Origin: Bacteroidetes bacterium HLUCCA01
GTDB taxonomy: Bacteria; Bacteroidota; Rhodothermia; Balneolales; HLUCCA01
Assembly (NCBI GenBank): GCA_001314545.1
Contig: LIHN01000018.1
Span: 124,001 to 188,000, forward strand
Direction: 5' to 3'
DNA: 64,000 bases
Of the stretch, positions 38,213 to 47,780 are shown piece after piece. The notes below the pieces were generated by a model. That model did not search any database. It was given only the letters and a program-made list of their open reading frames with translations, and was not told where the DNA came from. The number at the start of each line of letters is the position of its first letter. Position 1 is the first letter of the stretch. The position numbers and the translations under genes are program-made.

Positions 38213-38815
38213 CTAGTTTAAATTCAGTTGGTTAAACCGGGCCGGACGGTTGATTTCGTCCGTGGTGTATTCCCCGTCGCGATAGGTAATGCGGAACCAT
38301 TTACGGCGTTCGGGAGAATAAAAGACATCTTCGAAGTTACCGGGTCGATTCACGCCCATGAGCTTACCGGAGAATGTCCGCTTGATTTCAGGCATAAAAT
38401 CAATGTATTCAATAGACCCGGCGTAGACCAGTCCGCGGGTGAAAGGTCCGTCAATATCCAGCACAATCATAGGGATGCTGTCATTGACCACAAACCAGTA
38501 CTCAAACTGCACAGAATTCCCCGGTCGAACATTCTCCATCCCGATAAAATCATCGAGTGTTACAGTCGGGTCACCGAACACGGCCTGAAGCCGGGACCGA
38601 ATTTCGGAGGTGGGCAGCTGATCAACAACCGTGCCTCCCTGAAAACCCGACCCGGTCATAATGATATCAGCAAAACGCTGTTCAAATGCAGCTTTCCCGG
38701 CATTTTCCACCTTCTCAATAACCGGCTCAGCGAACGTAGGGAGGGTCTGCGCTCTCAGGGTGAAAGCGACCGAAAGGAAAAAGGCTACCAGAAAAGCGGA
38801 TCGGAAAATATTCAT
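38213..38815 (-). CDS. Secreted protein of unknown function
   Basis: The 200-residue product begins with a clear signal peptide (MNIFRSAFLVAFFLSVAFTL, then cleavage around RAQ). I do not recognise the mature part. It is a small globular domain rich in beta strand with IPMIVLDIDGPFTRGLVYAG and WFRITYRDGEYTTDEIN. It has no cysteines and no lipobox. It lies 24 bases after lepA and 12 bases before lepB, a consistent three-gene unit, so an envelope or export-related role is possible but only inferred from position. Confidence 0.78.
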   Translation of the reverse strand: MNIFRSAFLVAFFLSVAFTLRAQTLPTFAEPVIEKVENAGKAAFEQRFADIIMTGSGFQGGTVVDQLPTSEIRSRLQAVFGDPTVTLDDFIGMENVRPGNSVQFEYWFVVNDSIPMIVLDIDGPFTRGLVYAGSIEYIDFMPEIKRTFSGKLMGVNRPGNFEDVFYSPERRKWFRITYRDGEYTTDEINRPARFNQLNLN

Positions 38816-38839
38816 GAAATGCTCTGTTATATTGCGGGT

Positions 38840-40636
<1,797 letters not shown>

Positions 40637-40640
40637 GTAG

Positions 40641-41078
40641 TTGGATTGGCATTTTGATACAGACTTCGAAAATACGAAGAATCGTTCTCATTTGGTAAAA
40701 ATTGCGCCAATGCTACTGAGAAGACCGAAATATACGCCGTGGGAATGTAAATAATTCTAATACGGATATTCGTATTGTATTACTGCCGGAAAATTAAATA
40801 TTTTACCAGTGACGGCTTCAGTGTGTACGCAGACACCGGATGCGGCCGTGGCACCGGGCACAGAGAACAAATTCAGGATCTGTTCGTTAGCTGCAGTAGT
40901 CTGCTGAAATTAATCCAACCCGTGCTATGCGGGTCGATCAAGCGCCTGAGTGTAGCAGGGCGTATGCAATCACCAAATTGTATGGGTATCCCGTGCGTAA
41001 CATTTTGAACAGCATTTCGACCACCCTTTTAGAATCTTATACCCCAGCAATAACCGTCATGATGACCTGACGGTATTC
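40641..41078 (+). other. Unexplained structured intergenic region, possible small RNA
   Basis: This 440-base stretch between divergent lepA and the his leader has no convincing coding frame. It contains several hairpins: an AATACG / CGTATT repeat at 40759-40776; a nested stem with ACGGC ... GCCGT enclosing GTGT ... ACAC at about 40813-40851; CCCG / CGGG near 40919-40933; and CGCC.TG / CA.GGGCG near 40942-40962. A strong plus-strand terminator follows at 41079. It does not match tmRNA, RNase P or SRP RNA motifs that I know. A plus-strand small RNA is inferred. Confidence 0.35.
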
Positions 41079-41118
41079 AGGCCCGTCCGTTGGAATACAC
41101 GGCCGGGCCTTTTTTTTT
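41079..41118 (+). terminator. Strong intrinsic terminator upstream of the his leader
   Basis: AGGCCCG / CGGGCCT with an inner CCGT / ACGG stem is followed by nine T residues. It ends a plus-strand transcript originating in 40641-41078, or isolates the his promoter. An overlapping GTATTC / GAATAC pairing (41074-41079 with 41094-41099) could compete with it. Confidence 0.8.
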
Positions 41119-41188
41119 CGGGGCGTATTTTTTTGTAAACACATGCTCAACGGGAGCAAAACATCGCTTTTTTAGCTATATTCCAGTT

Positions 41189-41287
41189 ATGATTTTACAC
41201 ATCACCCATCTCTGCAATCACCGGCATCACGGCGCAAGCACCGTGCATCATCCGTTGCATCCTTTCTGCGGGCACCATCACGCATAA
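41189..41287 (+). CDS. hisL: His-rich leader peptide of the his operon
   Basis: A 32-codon frame opens with ATG at 41189 and ends TAA at 41285. Eleven of 32 residues are histidine (MILHITHLCNHRHHGAS, then TVHHPLHPFCGHHHA). It lies 99 bases before hisG. Histidine operons in other bacteria are controlled by ribosome stalling on such codons. CGGGC at the peptide's end can pair with GCCCG at 41312-41316, which can alternatively pair with CGGG at 41339-41342. No clear T tract follows, so the exact read-out (termination or translation control) is not visible. No ribosome binding site is obvious. Confidence 0.75.
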   Translation: MILHITHLCNHRHHGASTVHHPLHPFCGHHHA

Positions 41288-41386
41288 TATTGCGTTTATC
41301 CCCTCCAATACGGCCCGGCATCGAATTGCTCCCATCCGCGGGAATTTCTATCAATACTATACTATTAAACCGAAAATTCAATTATT

Positions 41387-42256
41387 GTGGAACCCAGTTC
41401 AACCTTACGCATAGCCCTGCAAAAAAGCGGCCGACTCACCGAAGAAAGTATTGCCCTGCTCAAACAGGCCGGCATGAAATTCGACAGTTACAAAGGACAT
41501 ATGATTGTGCCCGTTCAGAACTTCGACATCGAATTACTGCTCATCCGTGATGACGATATTCCGGAATACGTGCAGGACGGGGTCTGCGATATCGGCTTTG
41601 TAGGTGCCAATGTAACCGCCGAGAAAAATGCCGATGTTCAGGTTATCCGAAACCTGGGATTCGGAAAATGCCGGTTGTCGGTAGCCGTACCGAAAAGCGG
41701 TCCCTACCAATCGGCCCGCGACCTCAACGGAAAGCGCATCGCCACCAGCTATCCCTATCTGACCCAGAAATATTTCCGCGAAAACGGCATGGAAGTAAAA
41801 ACCGTGGAAATCTCCGGCGCCGTGGAAATCGCGCCCCGGCTCGGCGTCGCGGATGCCGTGTGCGACCTGGTGTCAACCGGTGGAACCCTCCGCCAGAACG
41901 GCCTGATTGAAACCGATGTAATTTTTACCTCCGAAAGTCAGCTGATTCAGACCAACAAGCCCATTTCCGACGAAAAGCAGGAGCTCATTGACAAGTTCCT
42001 GCTGCGCATCGGGGGATGTCAGCTGGCCCAGCGCTCGCGCTACATCATGATGAACGCACCCAAAGCCTCCCAGGAGGAAATTCTGCGCACCATCTCCGCC
42101 CTGAAGAGTCCGACCGTGCTTCCTCTGGCCGACCCCGACATGGTTGCCATTCACTCGGTCGTTCCGATCAACGAATTCTGGACCATCACCGAAAAACTCA
42201 AGGCCGCCGGAGCCACCGGCATCGTCATTCTGCCCATCGAAAATATGATCATGTAG
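41387..42256 (+). CDS. hisG: ATP phosphoribosyltransferase, long form
   Basis: HisG joins ATP and PRPP in the first step of histidine synthesis and is feedback inhibited by histidine. The 289-residue long form has the catalytic domains with LRIALQKSGRLTEES, VCDIGFVGANVTAE, RIATSYPYLTQKYF, and VEIAPRLGVADAVCDLVSTG GTLRQNGL, plus a C-terminal ACT-like regulatory domain (about residue 215 on, VLPLADPDMVAIHSVVP). The start is GTG at 41387. Having the regulatory domain means HisZ is not needed. It is first in the his operon. Confidence 0.95.
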   Translation: MEPSSTLRIALQKSGRLTEESIALLKQAGMKFDSYKGHMIVPVQNFDIELLLIRDDDIPEYVQDGVCDIGFVGANVTAEKNADVQVIRNLGFGKCRLSVAVPKSGPYQSARDLNGKRIATSYPYLTQKYFRENGMEVKTVEISGAVEIAPRLGVADAVCDLVSTGGTLRQNGLIETDVIFTSESQLIQTNKPISDEKQELIDKFLLRIGGCQLAQRSRYIMMNAPKASQEEILRTISALKSPTVLPLADPDMVAIHSVVPINEFWTITEKLKAAGATGIVILPIENMIM

Positions 42257-42258
42257 CC

Positions 42259-43554
42259 ATGCGTGTTTTTGACTATGCCCAGCTGGATGAAACCCGACGT
42301 CGGGAGCTGCTGCTGCGCCCCCGGATTGACTATGCCTCCCTGTTCGGCACGGTTCAGGCAATTATAGATCAGGTACGCGAGACCGGCGATGAAGCCCTGC
42401 TGGCCTTCACCCGTCAGTTTGATAAGGCTGCGTTGGTGTCGCCCGTGTATACCGTGCGCGACAAAGACCAGATACCGGTCTCCGGGGAGGTCCGGAAGGC
42501 CTTTCAGACAGCTTTCGACAATATCTACCTGTTTCACCGGGCCCAACGCCCTCAGGAAGTAACCGTTGAAACCATGCCCGGCGTGGTTTGCAGTCGCTAT
42601 CCCAGGGCGATACCCCGGGTAGGGCTCTACGTACCGGGTGGAAGCGCCGTATTGCCCTCCTCCGTACTCATGCTGGCCATTCCGGCCCGGCTGGCCGGCT
42701 GCGAGGAGGTCCTCATCGCAACCCCGCCCCGACCTGACGGCAGCGTTGCCCCGGAAGTAGAATATGCAGCGGCCTTGTGCGGTGTGAAGACCATTTTATT
42801 GGCCGGCGGTGCCCAGGCGGTGGCGGCTATGGCCTACGGAACGGCCACCGTACCGAAAGTAGACAAGATTCTGGGTCCGGGTAACCAGTATGTCACCGCT
42901 GCCAAAATGCTGCTGCAAAACAGCGATGCCATGATCAGCATCGACATGCCGGCCGGTCCGTCCGAGGTACTGGTTATAGCCGATCAACAGGCCGACCCGG
43001 CATTCGTAGCCGCCGATCTGCTCTCCCAGGCCGAACACGGCCCCGATTCCCAGGTAGTACTGGTGACCCTCCCCGGCTTCGCTGTGGATGAGCTTCAGCG
43101 GGAACTGGACAGCCAGTGCGGTACCCTGCCCCGTAAAGACATCGCCCTCCGGGCACTGGAAAACAGCTTCATCCTGCAAACATCCGGTCGGCAGGAAGCA
43201 TTGGATTTCACCAATGCCTACGCACCCGAACACCTGATCCTCAACACAGAGGATGCCGACGAGCTGGTAACATACATACAGACCGCCGGCAGTGTCTTTG
43301 CAGGACCCTGGACGCCTGAATCGGTAGGCGACTATGCCTCGGGAACCAATCACACCCTGCCCACCTACGGCTACGCCCGCATGTACAGCGGTGTCTCCAT
43401 TGATTCCTACCTGCGGCAGATGACCGTACAACGGCTGACTCCGGAAGGGTTGCAGCAGGTAGGTCCGGCCGTGGAAGTCATGGCCCGAACCGAAGGGCTG
43501 GCAGCGCACGAGCGGGCCGTAAGCATCCGCCTGTCCCGGCTGGATGCCGGCTGA
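42259..43554 (+). CDS. hisD: Histidinol dehydrogenase
   Basis: The 431-residue zinc enzyme oxidises histidinol to histidine in two NAD-dependent steps. Signatures are RVGLYVPGGSAVLPSSVLM, KILGPGNQYVTAAKMLL, SIDMPAGPSEVLVIAD, LLSQAEHGPDSQV and NAYAPEHLIL. The ATG at 42259 (MRVFDYAQLDE) is chosen because it follows the hisG stop by 2 bases; the frame is open further upstream inside hisG but that is not conserved. The 165-base gap after hisD is unusually large for this operon. Confidence 0.95.
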   Translation: MRVFDYAQLDETRRRELLLRPRIDYASLFGTVQAIIDQVRETGDEALLAFTRQFDKAALVSPVYTVRDKDQIPVSGEVRKAFQTAFDNIYLFHRAQRPQEVTVETMPGVVCSRYPRAIPRVGLYVPGGSAVLPSSVLMLAIPARLAGCEEVLIATPPRPDGSVAPEVEYAAALCGVKTILLAGGAQAVAAMAYGTATVPKVDKILGPGNQYVTAAKMLLQNSDAMISIDMPAGPSEVLVIADQQADPAFVAADLLSQAEHGPDSQVVLVTLPGFAVDELQRELDSQCGTLPRKDIALRALENSFILQTSGRQEALDFTNAYAPEHLILNTEDADELVTYIQTAGSVFAGPWTPESVGDYASGTNHTLPTYGYARMYSGVSIDSYLRQMTVQRLTPEGLQQVGPAVEVMARTEGLAAHERAVSIRLSRLDAG

Positions 43555-43665
43555 GTGACGATCGCCGTGTTGTCCGGCCAGCCAGACCACGTGTTGCATG
43601 CCCCGCGGCCGACCATATAGCCTCCTCCTGCTGCAATACCCCGGCAGGCGGAAAAAAAGCCTTCG

Positions 43666-43719
43666 ATTACCCGTATTTTCAGACATCACCACCATCCTGA
43701 ACACCCACATCACACTCCC
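43666..43719 (+). promoter_or_regulatory. His-codon tract in frame before hisC
   Basis: Directly upstream of and in frame with the hisC GTG lie the codons CAT CAC CAC CAT CCT GAA CAC CCA CAT CAC: seven histidines in ten codons. No ATG, GTG or TTG opens this stretch after the in-frame TAG at 43618; an ATT at 43666 would give TRIFRHHHHPEHPHH, which resembles the E. coli his leader peptide. It may be a second histidine-responsive element or a His-rich HisC extension; translation is unproven. Confidence 0.35.
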
Positions 43720-44772
43720 GTGAAATTCGACGTACACAGTCTGGTTCGCACCAACATCCGCCTGCTTACCCCCTACCGGTGTGCGCGTGACGACTACGAC
43801 CGTGGCATTCTGCTGGATGCCAACGAAAACGCCATCGGTTCCGTACCCGCTGATCCGCGCGACCTCAACCGCTACCCGGATCCGCACCAGGAAGCCTTCC
43901 GGGCCCGCTATGCCGCCTTCCGCGGTGTACAGCCCGCCAACGTCTTCTGCGGTGTTGGAAGCGATGAAGCCATTGACCTGCTGCTGCGCATATTCTGCCG
44001 GCCGGGCGATGACAGCATTCTTATCGCGCCCCCCACCTACGGCATGTACAAGGTCAGTGCTGCCATCAACGACGTGGATGTACAGTCGATCCCGCTGAGC
44101 CGCGATTTTCAACTGCGCGTTGACGACATTCTGGCGGCTGTCAGACCCGCAACCAAGCTTATTTTCCTGTGCTCACCGAACAATCCCACCGGAAACGTGC
44201 TGCATCGACAAGACATCCGGCGTATTCTACTGGACTTCAACGGTATTGTGGTGGTAGACGAAGCCTATGTCGATTTCAGTGACGAACCCAGCTTTGCCGG
44301 GGAGCTGGATGCCTTCGAAAATCTGGTCGTGCTGCAGACCCTCTCGAAGTCCTTCGGACTGGCCGGCATCCGTCTGGGTCTGGCCCTGGCCTCAGCGGAA
44401 ATCATCGATTATATGATGCGGGTCAAGGCCCCCTACAACATCAACAAGCTCACCACCGAGGTTGCCCTGAAAGCTATGGACAACCTCGATGAAATGCATC
44501 GCCACGTGCAGCTGCTCAACGCCGAGCGGGGACGCGTGGCCGACAGGCTTCGTGAAATTCCCGCTGTGGGTCGTATCCACCCCTCCGACGCCAATTTTCT
44601 GCTGGTCGAAGTGCCCGACGCCCTGCGTATATACCGGGAAATGGCCGATGCCGGCGTGGTTATCCGGTACCGGGGCGATCAGATCCACTGCGAAAGCACC
44701 ATACGGATTACCATCGGTACTCCGGAGGAAAACGATGCCATGCTCACCATGTTAACCGAAAAGCTCTCATGA
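43720..44772 (+). CDS. hisC: Histidinol-phosphate aminotransferase
   Basis: A 350-residue fold type I PLP enzyme that converts imidazole acetol phosphate to histidinol phosphate. It shows LLTPYRCARDDYDRGILLDANEN, RYPDPHQEAFRARYA, FLCSPNNPTGNVL, VVVDEAYVDF and the PLP lysine in TLSKSFGLAGIRLG, then RVKAPYNIN. The GTG at 43720 gives the normal N-terminus (KFDVHSLVRTNIRLLTPY). Its stop overlaps the hisB start by four bases. An unusual His-codon tract precedes it in frame. Confidence 0.95.
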   Translation: MKFDVHSLVRTNIRLLTPYRCARDDYDRGILLDANENAIGSVPADPRDLNRYPDPHQEAFRARYAAFRGVQPANVFCGVGSDEAIDLLLRIFCRPGDDSILIAPPTYGMYKVSAAINDVDVQSIPLSRDFQLRVDDILAAVRPATKLIFLCSPNNPTGNVLHRQDIRRILLDFNGIVVVDEAYVDFSDEPSFAGELDAFENLVVLQTLSKSFGLAGIRLGLALASAEIIDYMMRVKAPYNINKLTTEVALKAMDNLDEMHRHVQLLNAERGRVADRLREIPAVGRIHPSDANFLLVEVPDALRIYREMADAGVVIRYRGDQIHCESTIRITIGTPEENDAMLTMLTEKLS

Positions 44773-45662
44773 ATATCTGGATTACCCCACCCGCCCTGCG
44801 CGGCGATGATGACACCCTGACCTTCCGCCCCGGCACCCTTCGTGCCCTGCTTGCTCTCAGCGACAAGCAGCATCGGATTGGCAGCGACGCAAGTGTACTG
44901 GAAGCCGGGCAACTGGCTTTGCTGCGACAGGAAGGTCTGGAACTGGGCGATTTCGGCACGGCCGGGGCCGATGTTATTGTTGACGCCCAGCACCGCGACC
45001 TGGTTATCGCCGACTTCGACGGGGAGTTTCCCTTCAGCAGTCCGGACTGGGAGGGAATGGTCCGGCACCTGCTCGGGCAGCGTCGGTCGGCCGAAAAACG
45101 ACGGACCACCAACGAAACCGATATTTTTGTCAAAGTTGACCTCGACGGGTCGGGTAAAAACACCATCGAAACGGGTATCCCTTTCTTTGATCATATGCTT
45201 GAGCAGATTGCCCGGCATGGATTTATTGACCTTGAAGTGTATTGCAAAGGCGATCTGCACATCGATGAGCACCATACCATTGAGGATGTAGGCATTACGC
45301 TTGGCGAGACGCTGCTGCAGGCCCTGGGCGAGAAGCGGGGCATTGAGCGGTACGGATTTGTGCTGCCTATGGATGAGGCCCGGGCTACTGTGGCGCTTGA
45401 TTTGTCCGGCAGGCCGTATCTGGTTTTTGAAGGGTCGTTCACCCGCGAGAAGGTCGGCGATTTCCCCACGGAGATGACCAAACACTTTTTCTACTCCCTG
45501 GCCATGGGGCTGAAAGCCACGCTGAATATTCAGTTTGAAGGTGAAAACGATCACCACAATATTGAGGCTTGTTTCAAGGGCTTTGCACGCACGCTCAAGC
45601 AGGCGGTGGCGGGCAATCCGAACGATCCGAACGGTATTCCCAGCAGCAAAGGGGCGCTTTGA
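44769..45662 (+). CDS. hisB: Imidazoleglycerol-phosphate dehydratase with decayed phosphatase domain
   Basis: Residues about 107-297 are a complete dehydratase domain with FFDHMLEQIARHG, DEHHTIEDVGI and DHHNIEACFKGFAR metal motifs and the terminal IPSSKGAL. Residues 1-106 align loosely with the histidinol-phosphatase half of bifunctional HisB (LTFRPGTLRALLAL resembles LAFEPGVIPQLLKL of E. coli), but the DRDGT nucleophile motif, the zinc-binding loop and the GDR.TD motif are absent and the domain is about 60 residues too short. So dehydration should work but phosphatase activity should not. The start overlaps hisC by ATGA. Confidence 0.9.
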   Translation: MNIWITPPALRGDDDTLTFRPGTLRALLALSDKQHRIGSDASVLEAGQLALLRQEGLELGDFGTAGADVIVDAQHRDLVIADFDGEFPFSSPDWEGMVRHLLGQRRSAEKRRTTNETDIFVKVDLDGSGKNTIETGIPFFDHMLEQIARHGFIDLEVYCKGDLHIDEHHTIEDVGITLGETLLQALGEKRGIERYGFVLPMDEARATVALDLSGRPYLVFEGSFTREKVGDFPTEMTKHFFYSLAMGLKATLNIQFEGENDHHNIEACFKGFARTLKQAVAGNPNDPNGIPSSKGAL

Positions 45663-45785
45663 GTGCCCGGGCTGATCTTTGGACGCATGCCTTGTGCCTG
45701 ATGGCCTCGGGTTAGATGCCACGGCCGGCAGCCGGACGTTCAGACCGAACCGGAATTAACTATTAACGCATCTTTATTTTCGTAC

Positions 45786-46379
45786 ATGATTGCCATCATT
45801 GATTACAAAGCCGGGAACCTCATGTCGGTTTCCAACGCCCTGCTTCGCATCGGGGCCGATTTTCAGGTTACCTGGAAGCGCGAGGTGCTGGACCGGGCCG
45901 ATGCGGTGATTTTCCCCGGGGTTGGTCACGCAGAGTCGGCCATGCAGGCCCTTGAGGAGCGGGACCTGGTGAGCTGGCTGCAGCACACAACCAAGCCGGT
46001 TTTGGGTATCTGTCTGGGGATGCAGCTGTTGTACGAAAGCAGCGCTGAGGGTGATACCCGGGGACTGGGCGTTTTGCCGGGTCGGCTGGAGCGCTTTGAC
46101 GAGTCGCGCGGGAAGGTGCCCCATCTGGGCTGGAATGCGTTCTCGGAGCTGCGTGACCACCCGCTGCTGGACGGGCTTCGTGCGGAGCAGCAGATGTACT
46201 ATGTGCACAGTTATTACGCGCCGGTAACCGGTGACACGGTGGCCTCCTGCGATTATCAGCTACCGTTTACGGCCGTTGCGGCCCGGGGGAATTTCATGGG
46301 GGCGCAGTTTCATCCGGAGAAGTCGGGCGAGAACGGCGAGGTGCTGCTGCGTAACTTCCTGAAAATGGTTCGCGGCTAA
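45786..46379 (+). CDS. hisH: Imidazole glycerol phosphate synthase glutaminase subunit
   Basis: The 197-residue class I glutamine amidotransferase supplies ammonia to HisF. The nucleophile lies in GICLGMQLLYES (Cys near residue 77) and the His/Glu pair in GAQFHPEKSGENG; GNLMSVSNAL and FPGVGHAESAM are also HisH-like. The ATG at 45786 gives the normal length. It follows hisB by 123 bases. Its partner hisF is not in the window. Confidence 0.95.
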   Translation: MIAIIDYKAGNLMSVSNALLRIGADFQVTWKREVLDRADAVIFPGVGHAESAMQALEERDLVSWLQHTTKPVLGICLGMQLLYESSAEGDTRGLGVLPGRLERFDESRGKVPHLGWNAFSELRDHPLLDGLRAEQQMYYVHSYYAPVTGDTVASCDYQLPFTAVAARGNFMGAQFHPEKSGENGEVLLRNFLKMVRG

Positions 46380-46626
46380 CCGCACGCTAACGCAGGGAAA
46401 CTCCCTCGCTTTTGCCTGGAATCGCGAAGCAGATCCGGTTACCGATATTCCGGACCGGAATCCGTTGCCCTGTATATCGAGTCGCCCCGCAGCGGGTATA
46501 AAACACCTGCGTTGCGGCGAAATAATGCCCTCGAACCGGTAAAAACCCTATATTTCGGGTCAGATTCTATCCATAATTTCATCGAACATCCGGTCTGCCG
46601 GGTGTTCCGACATCCCCTGAGTATCC
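46380..46626 (+). other. 247-base spacer between hisH and hisA
   Basis: No gene is seen. The spacer holds a palindrome ATTCCGG A CCGGAAT at 46447-46461 and a stem TCGCC..GCA / TGC.GGCGA at about 46481-46521. A weak -7-like TATATTTC occurs near 46551. An internal promoter or RNA structure for hisA is possible. Confidence 0.3.
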
Positions 46627-47346
46627 ATGAACGTTATTCCCGCCATTGACCTGCTCGACGGTAAGGTTGTACGCCTGCAAAAAGGCGATTATGCCAAAGT
46701 AACCGTGTACGATGACGACCCGGTAGCTGTGGCCCGCAGGTTTGCCGAAGCCGGTTTCGGACACATTCACGTGGTAGATCTGGACGGTGCGAAGTCGGGC
46801 CGATTTGAAAACCTGCCCCATATTCAGCGCATCATCGACCAGACCGGACTGACTGTGCAGACGGGAGGCGGGGTGCGGGTGTTTCGTCAGGTAGAAGAAC
46901 TATTCCGGGCCGGGCTGTCTAAGATTGTATGCTCCTCGATGGCCGTCAAAAACGAGCCGGACTGGCTGAAGGCCCTGCAGACCTTTGGCGGGGAGCAATG
47001 TATTCTGGGGATGGATCTCAAAGACGGGAAAATGGCCTATGCCGGGTGGCTGGAAACCATGGATGAACCCGTGGATGCCTATCTGGGTCGGATGCTGTCG
47101 GAAGGGTTGCAGGAAGTGCTGTGTACCGACATCTCCCGCGATGGCATGCTCTCGGGCAGCAACATCGAATTATATCAATCCCTGATGGAGAACTTCCCTT
47201 CGCTGCGTTTCATTGCCAGTGGCGGGGTAGCCGGAGAGGAGGACCTCAGACGGCTTTGCGAGATTGATGTTTACGGAGTTGTGGTAGGTCGCGCCTACCT
47301 TGAAGGGCACATATCGCTCATTTCCATGAAAAATTATCATGGTTGA
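46627..47346 (+). CDS. hisA: ProFAR isomerase (HisA)
   Basis: This 239-residue TIM barrel isomerises ProFAR to PRFAR. Key sites are VIPAIDLLDGKVVRLQKGDY (catalytic Asp in IDLLDG), HVVDLDGAKSG, QTGGGVR, the second catalytic Asp in CTDISRDGMLSG and FIASGGV. It is the last his gene here; hisF and hisIE, which normally follow, are absent, so the pathway is completed elsewhere in the genome. Confidence 0.95.
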   Translation: MNVIPAIDLLDGKVVRLQKGDYAKVTVYDDDPVAVARRFAEAGFGHIHVVDLDGAKSGRFENLPHIQRIIDQTGLTVQTGGGVRVFRQVEELFRAGLSKIVCSSMAVKNEPDWLKALQTFGGEQCILGMDLKDGKMAYAGWLETMDEPVDAYLGRMLSEGLQEVLCTDISRDGMLSGSNIELYQSLMENFPSLRFIASGGVAGEEDLRRLCEIDVYGVVVGRAYLEGHISLISMKNYHG

Positions 47347-47780
47347 GTGTTGATTTTCGCCTGGCGGCCCGATAGCCGGACAAGCCCGAAAAATTTAGCT
47401 TAAACTTCTATTTAACAGTGAGATATATACTGAACAAACTGCGCTGTTGCCATTTATTTTTGCGGGTGCGTAGGATGTTTATAAGAATTTTTTAATATTT
47501 CCGTATAACAAATGAGTTTCAAAACGCTCTATTGTTAAGAAGCAATAACGTAGTTTGCTTTGATTAGTGTGCGTCGTATTATAGTCAAATATGCTTAACG
47601 GCAAAATTTGACGTAATGAAAGGTGGAAAAAGCGAGGTCTTTTGGTCTGTGTCGGGCGGAATTCTGGCTGTGTCTGGCAAGTATGTTCCGGGTTGACCAG
47701 GGATTTGCGGGAAAGCTTTTCGAGCGTCACATTGCTTTACATGTTTCACACAACAACAAACAAAAAAACGGAGATCAATC
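47347..47780 (+). promoter_or_regulatory. 434-base AT-rich region before the pilus operon
   Basis: No gene is evident. The composition turns AT-rich after about 47400 and stays so through the two pilin genes. A ribosome binding site GGAG lies 7 bases before the pilin ATG at 47781. No convincing TTG/TAnnTTTG pair or sigma-54 site was found, although the region must hold the operon promoter. Confidence 0.4.

Noticed and set aside
40775-41008. Plus-strand frame of 77 codons in the lepA-his gap
   Set aside because: Cysteine-rich, no ribosome binding site, no hydrophobic or domain pattern; the region is better explained by RNA structure.
41090-41188. Upstream extension of the His-rich leader peptide
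   Set aside because: The longer frame starts inside the strong terminator at 41079-41118 and adds no His codons; the ATG at 41189 is the sensible start.
43621-43660. Stem TCC.CCTGC/GCAGG.GGA before hisC considered as a terminator
   Set aside because: On the plus strand it is followed by A residues, not T, so it is not an intrinsic terminator for the his operon.
42796-44112. Minus-strand open frame of 438 codons
   Set aside because: It is antisense to hisD and hisC; long only because of the GC-rich codon pattern of the opposite strand.
46560-46626. Possible third His-codon stretch before hisA
   Set aside because: One frame has four His in about 21 codons but is out of frame with hisA, has no start and is not dense enough to stand out.
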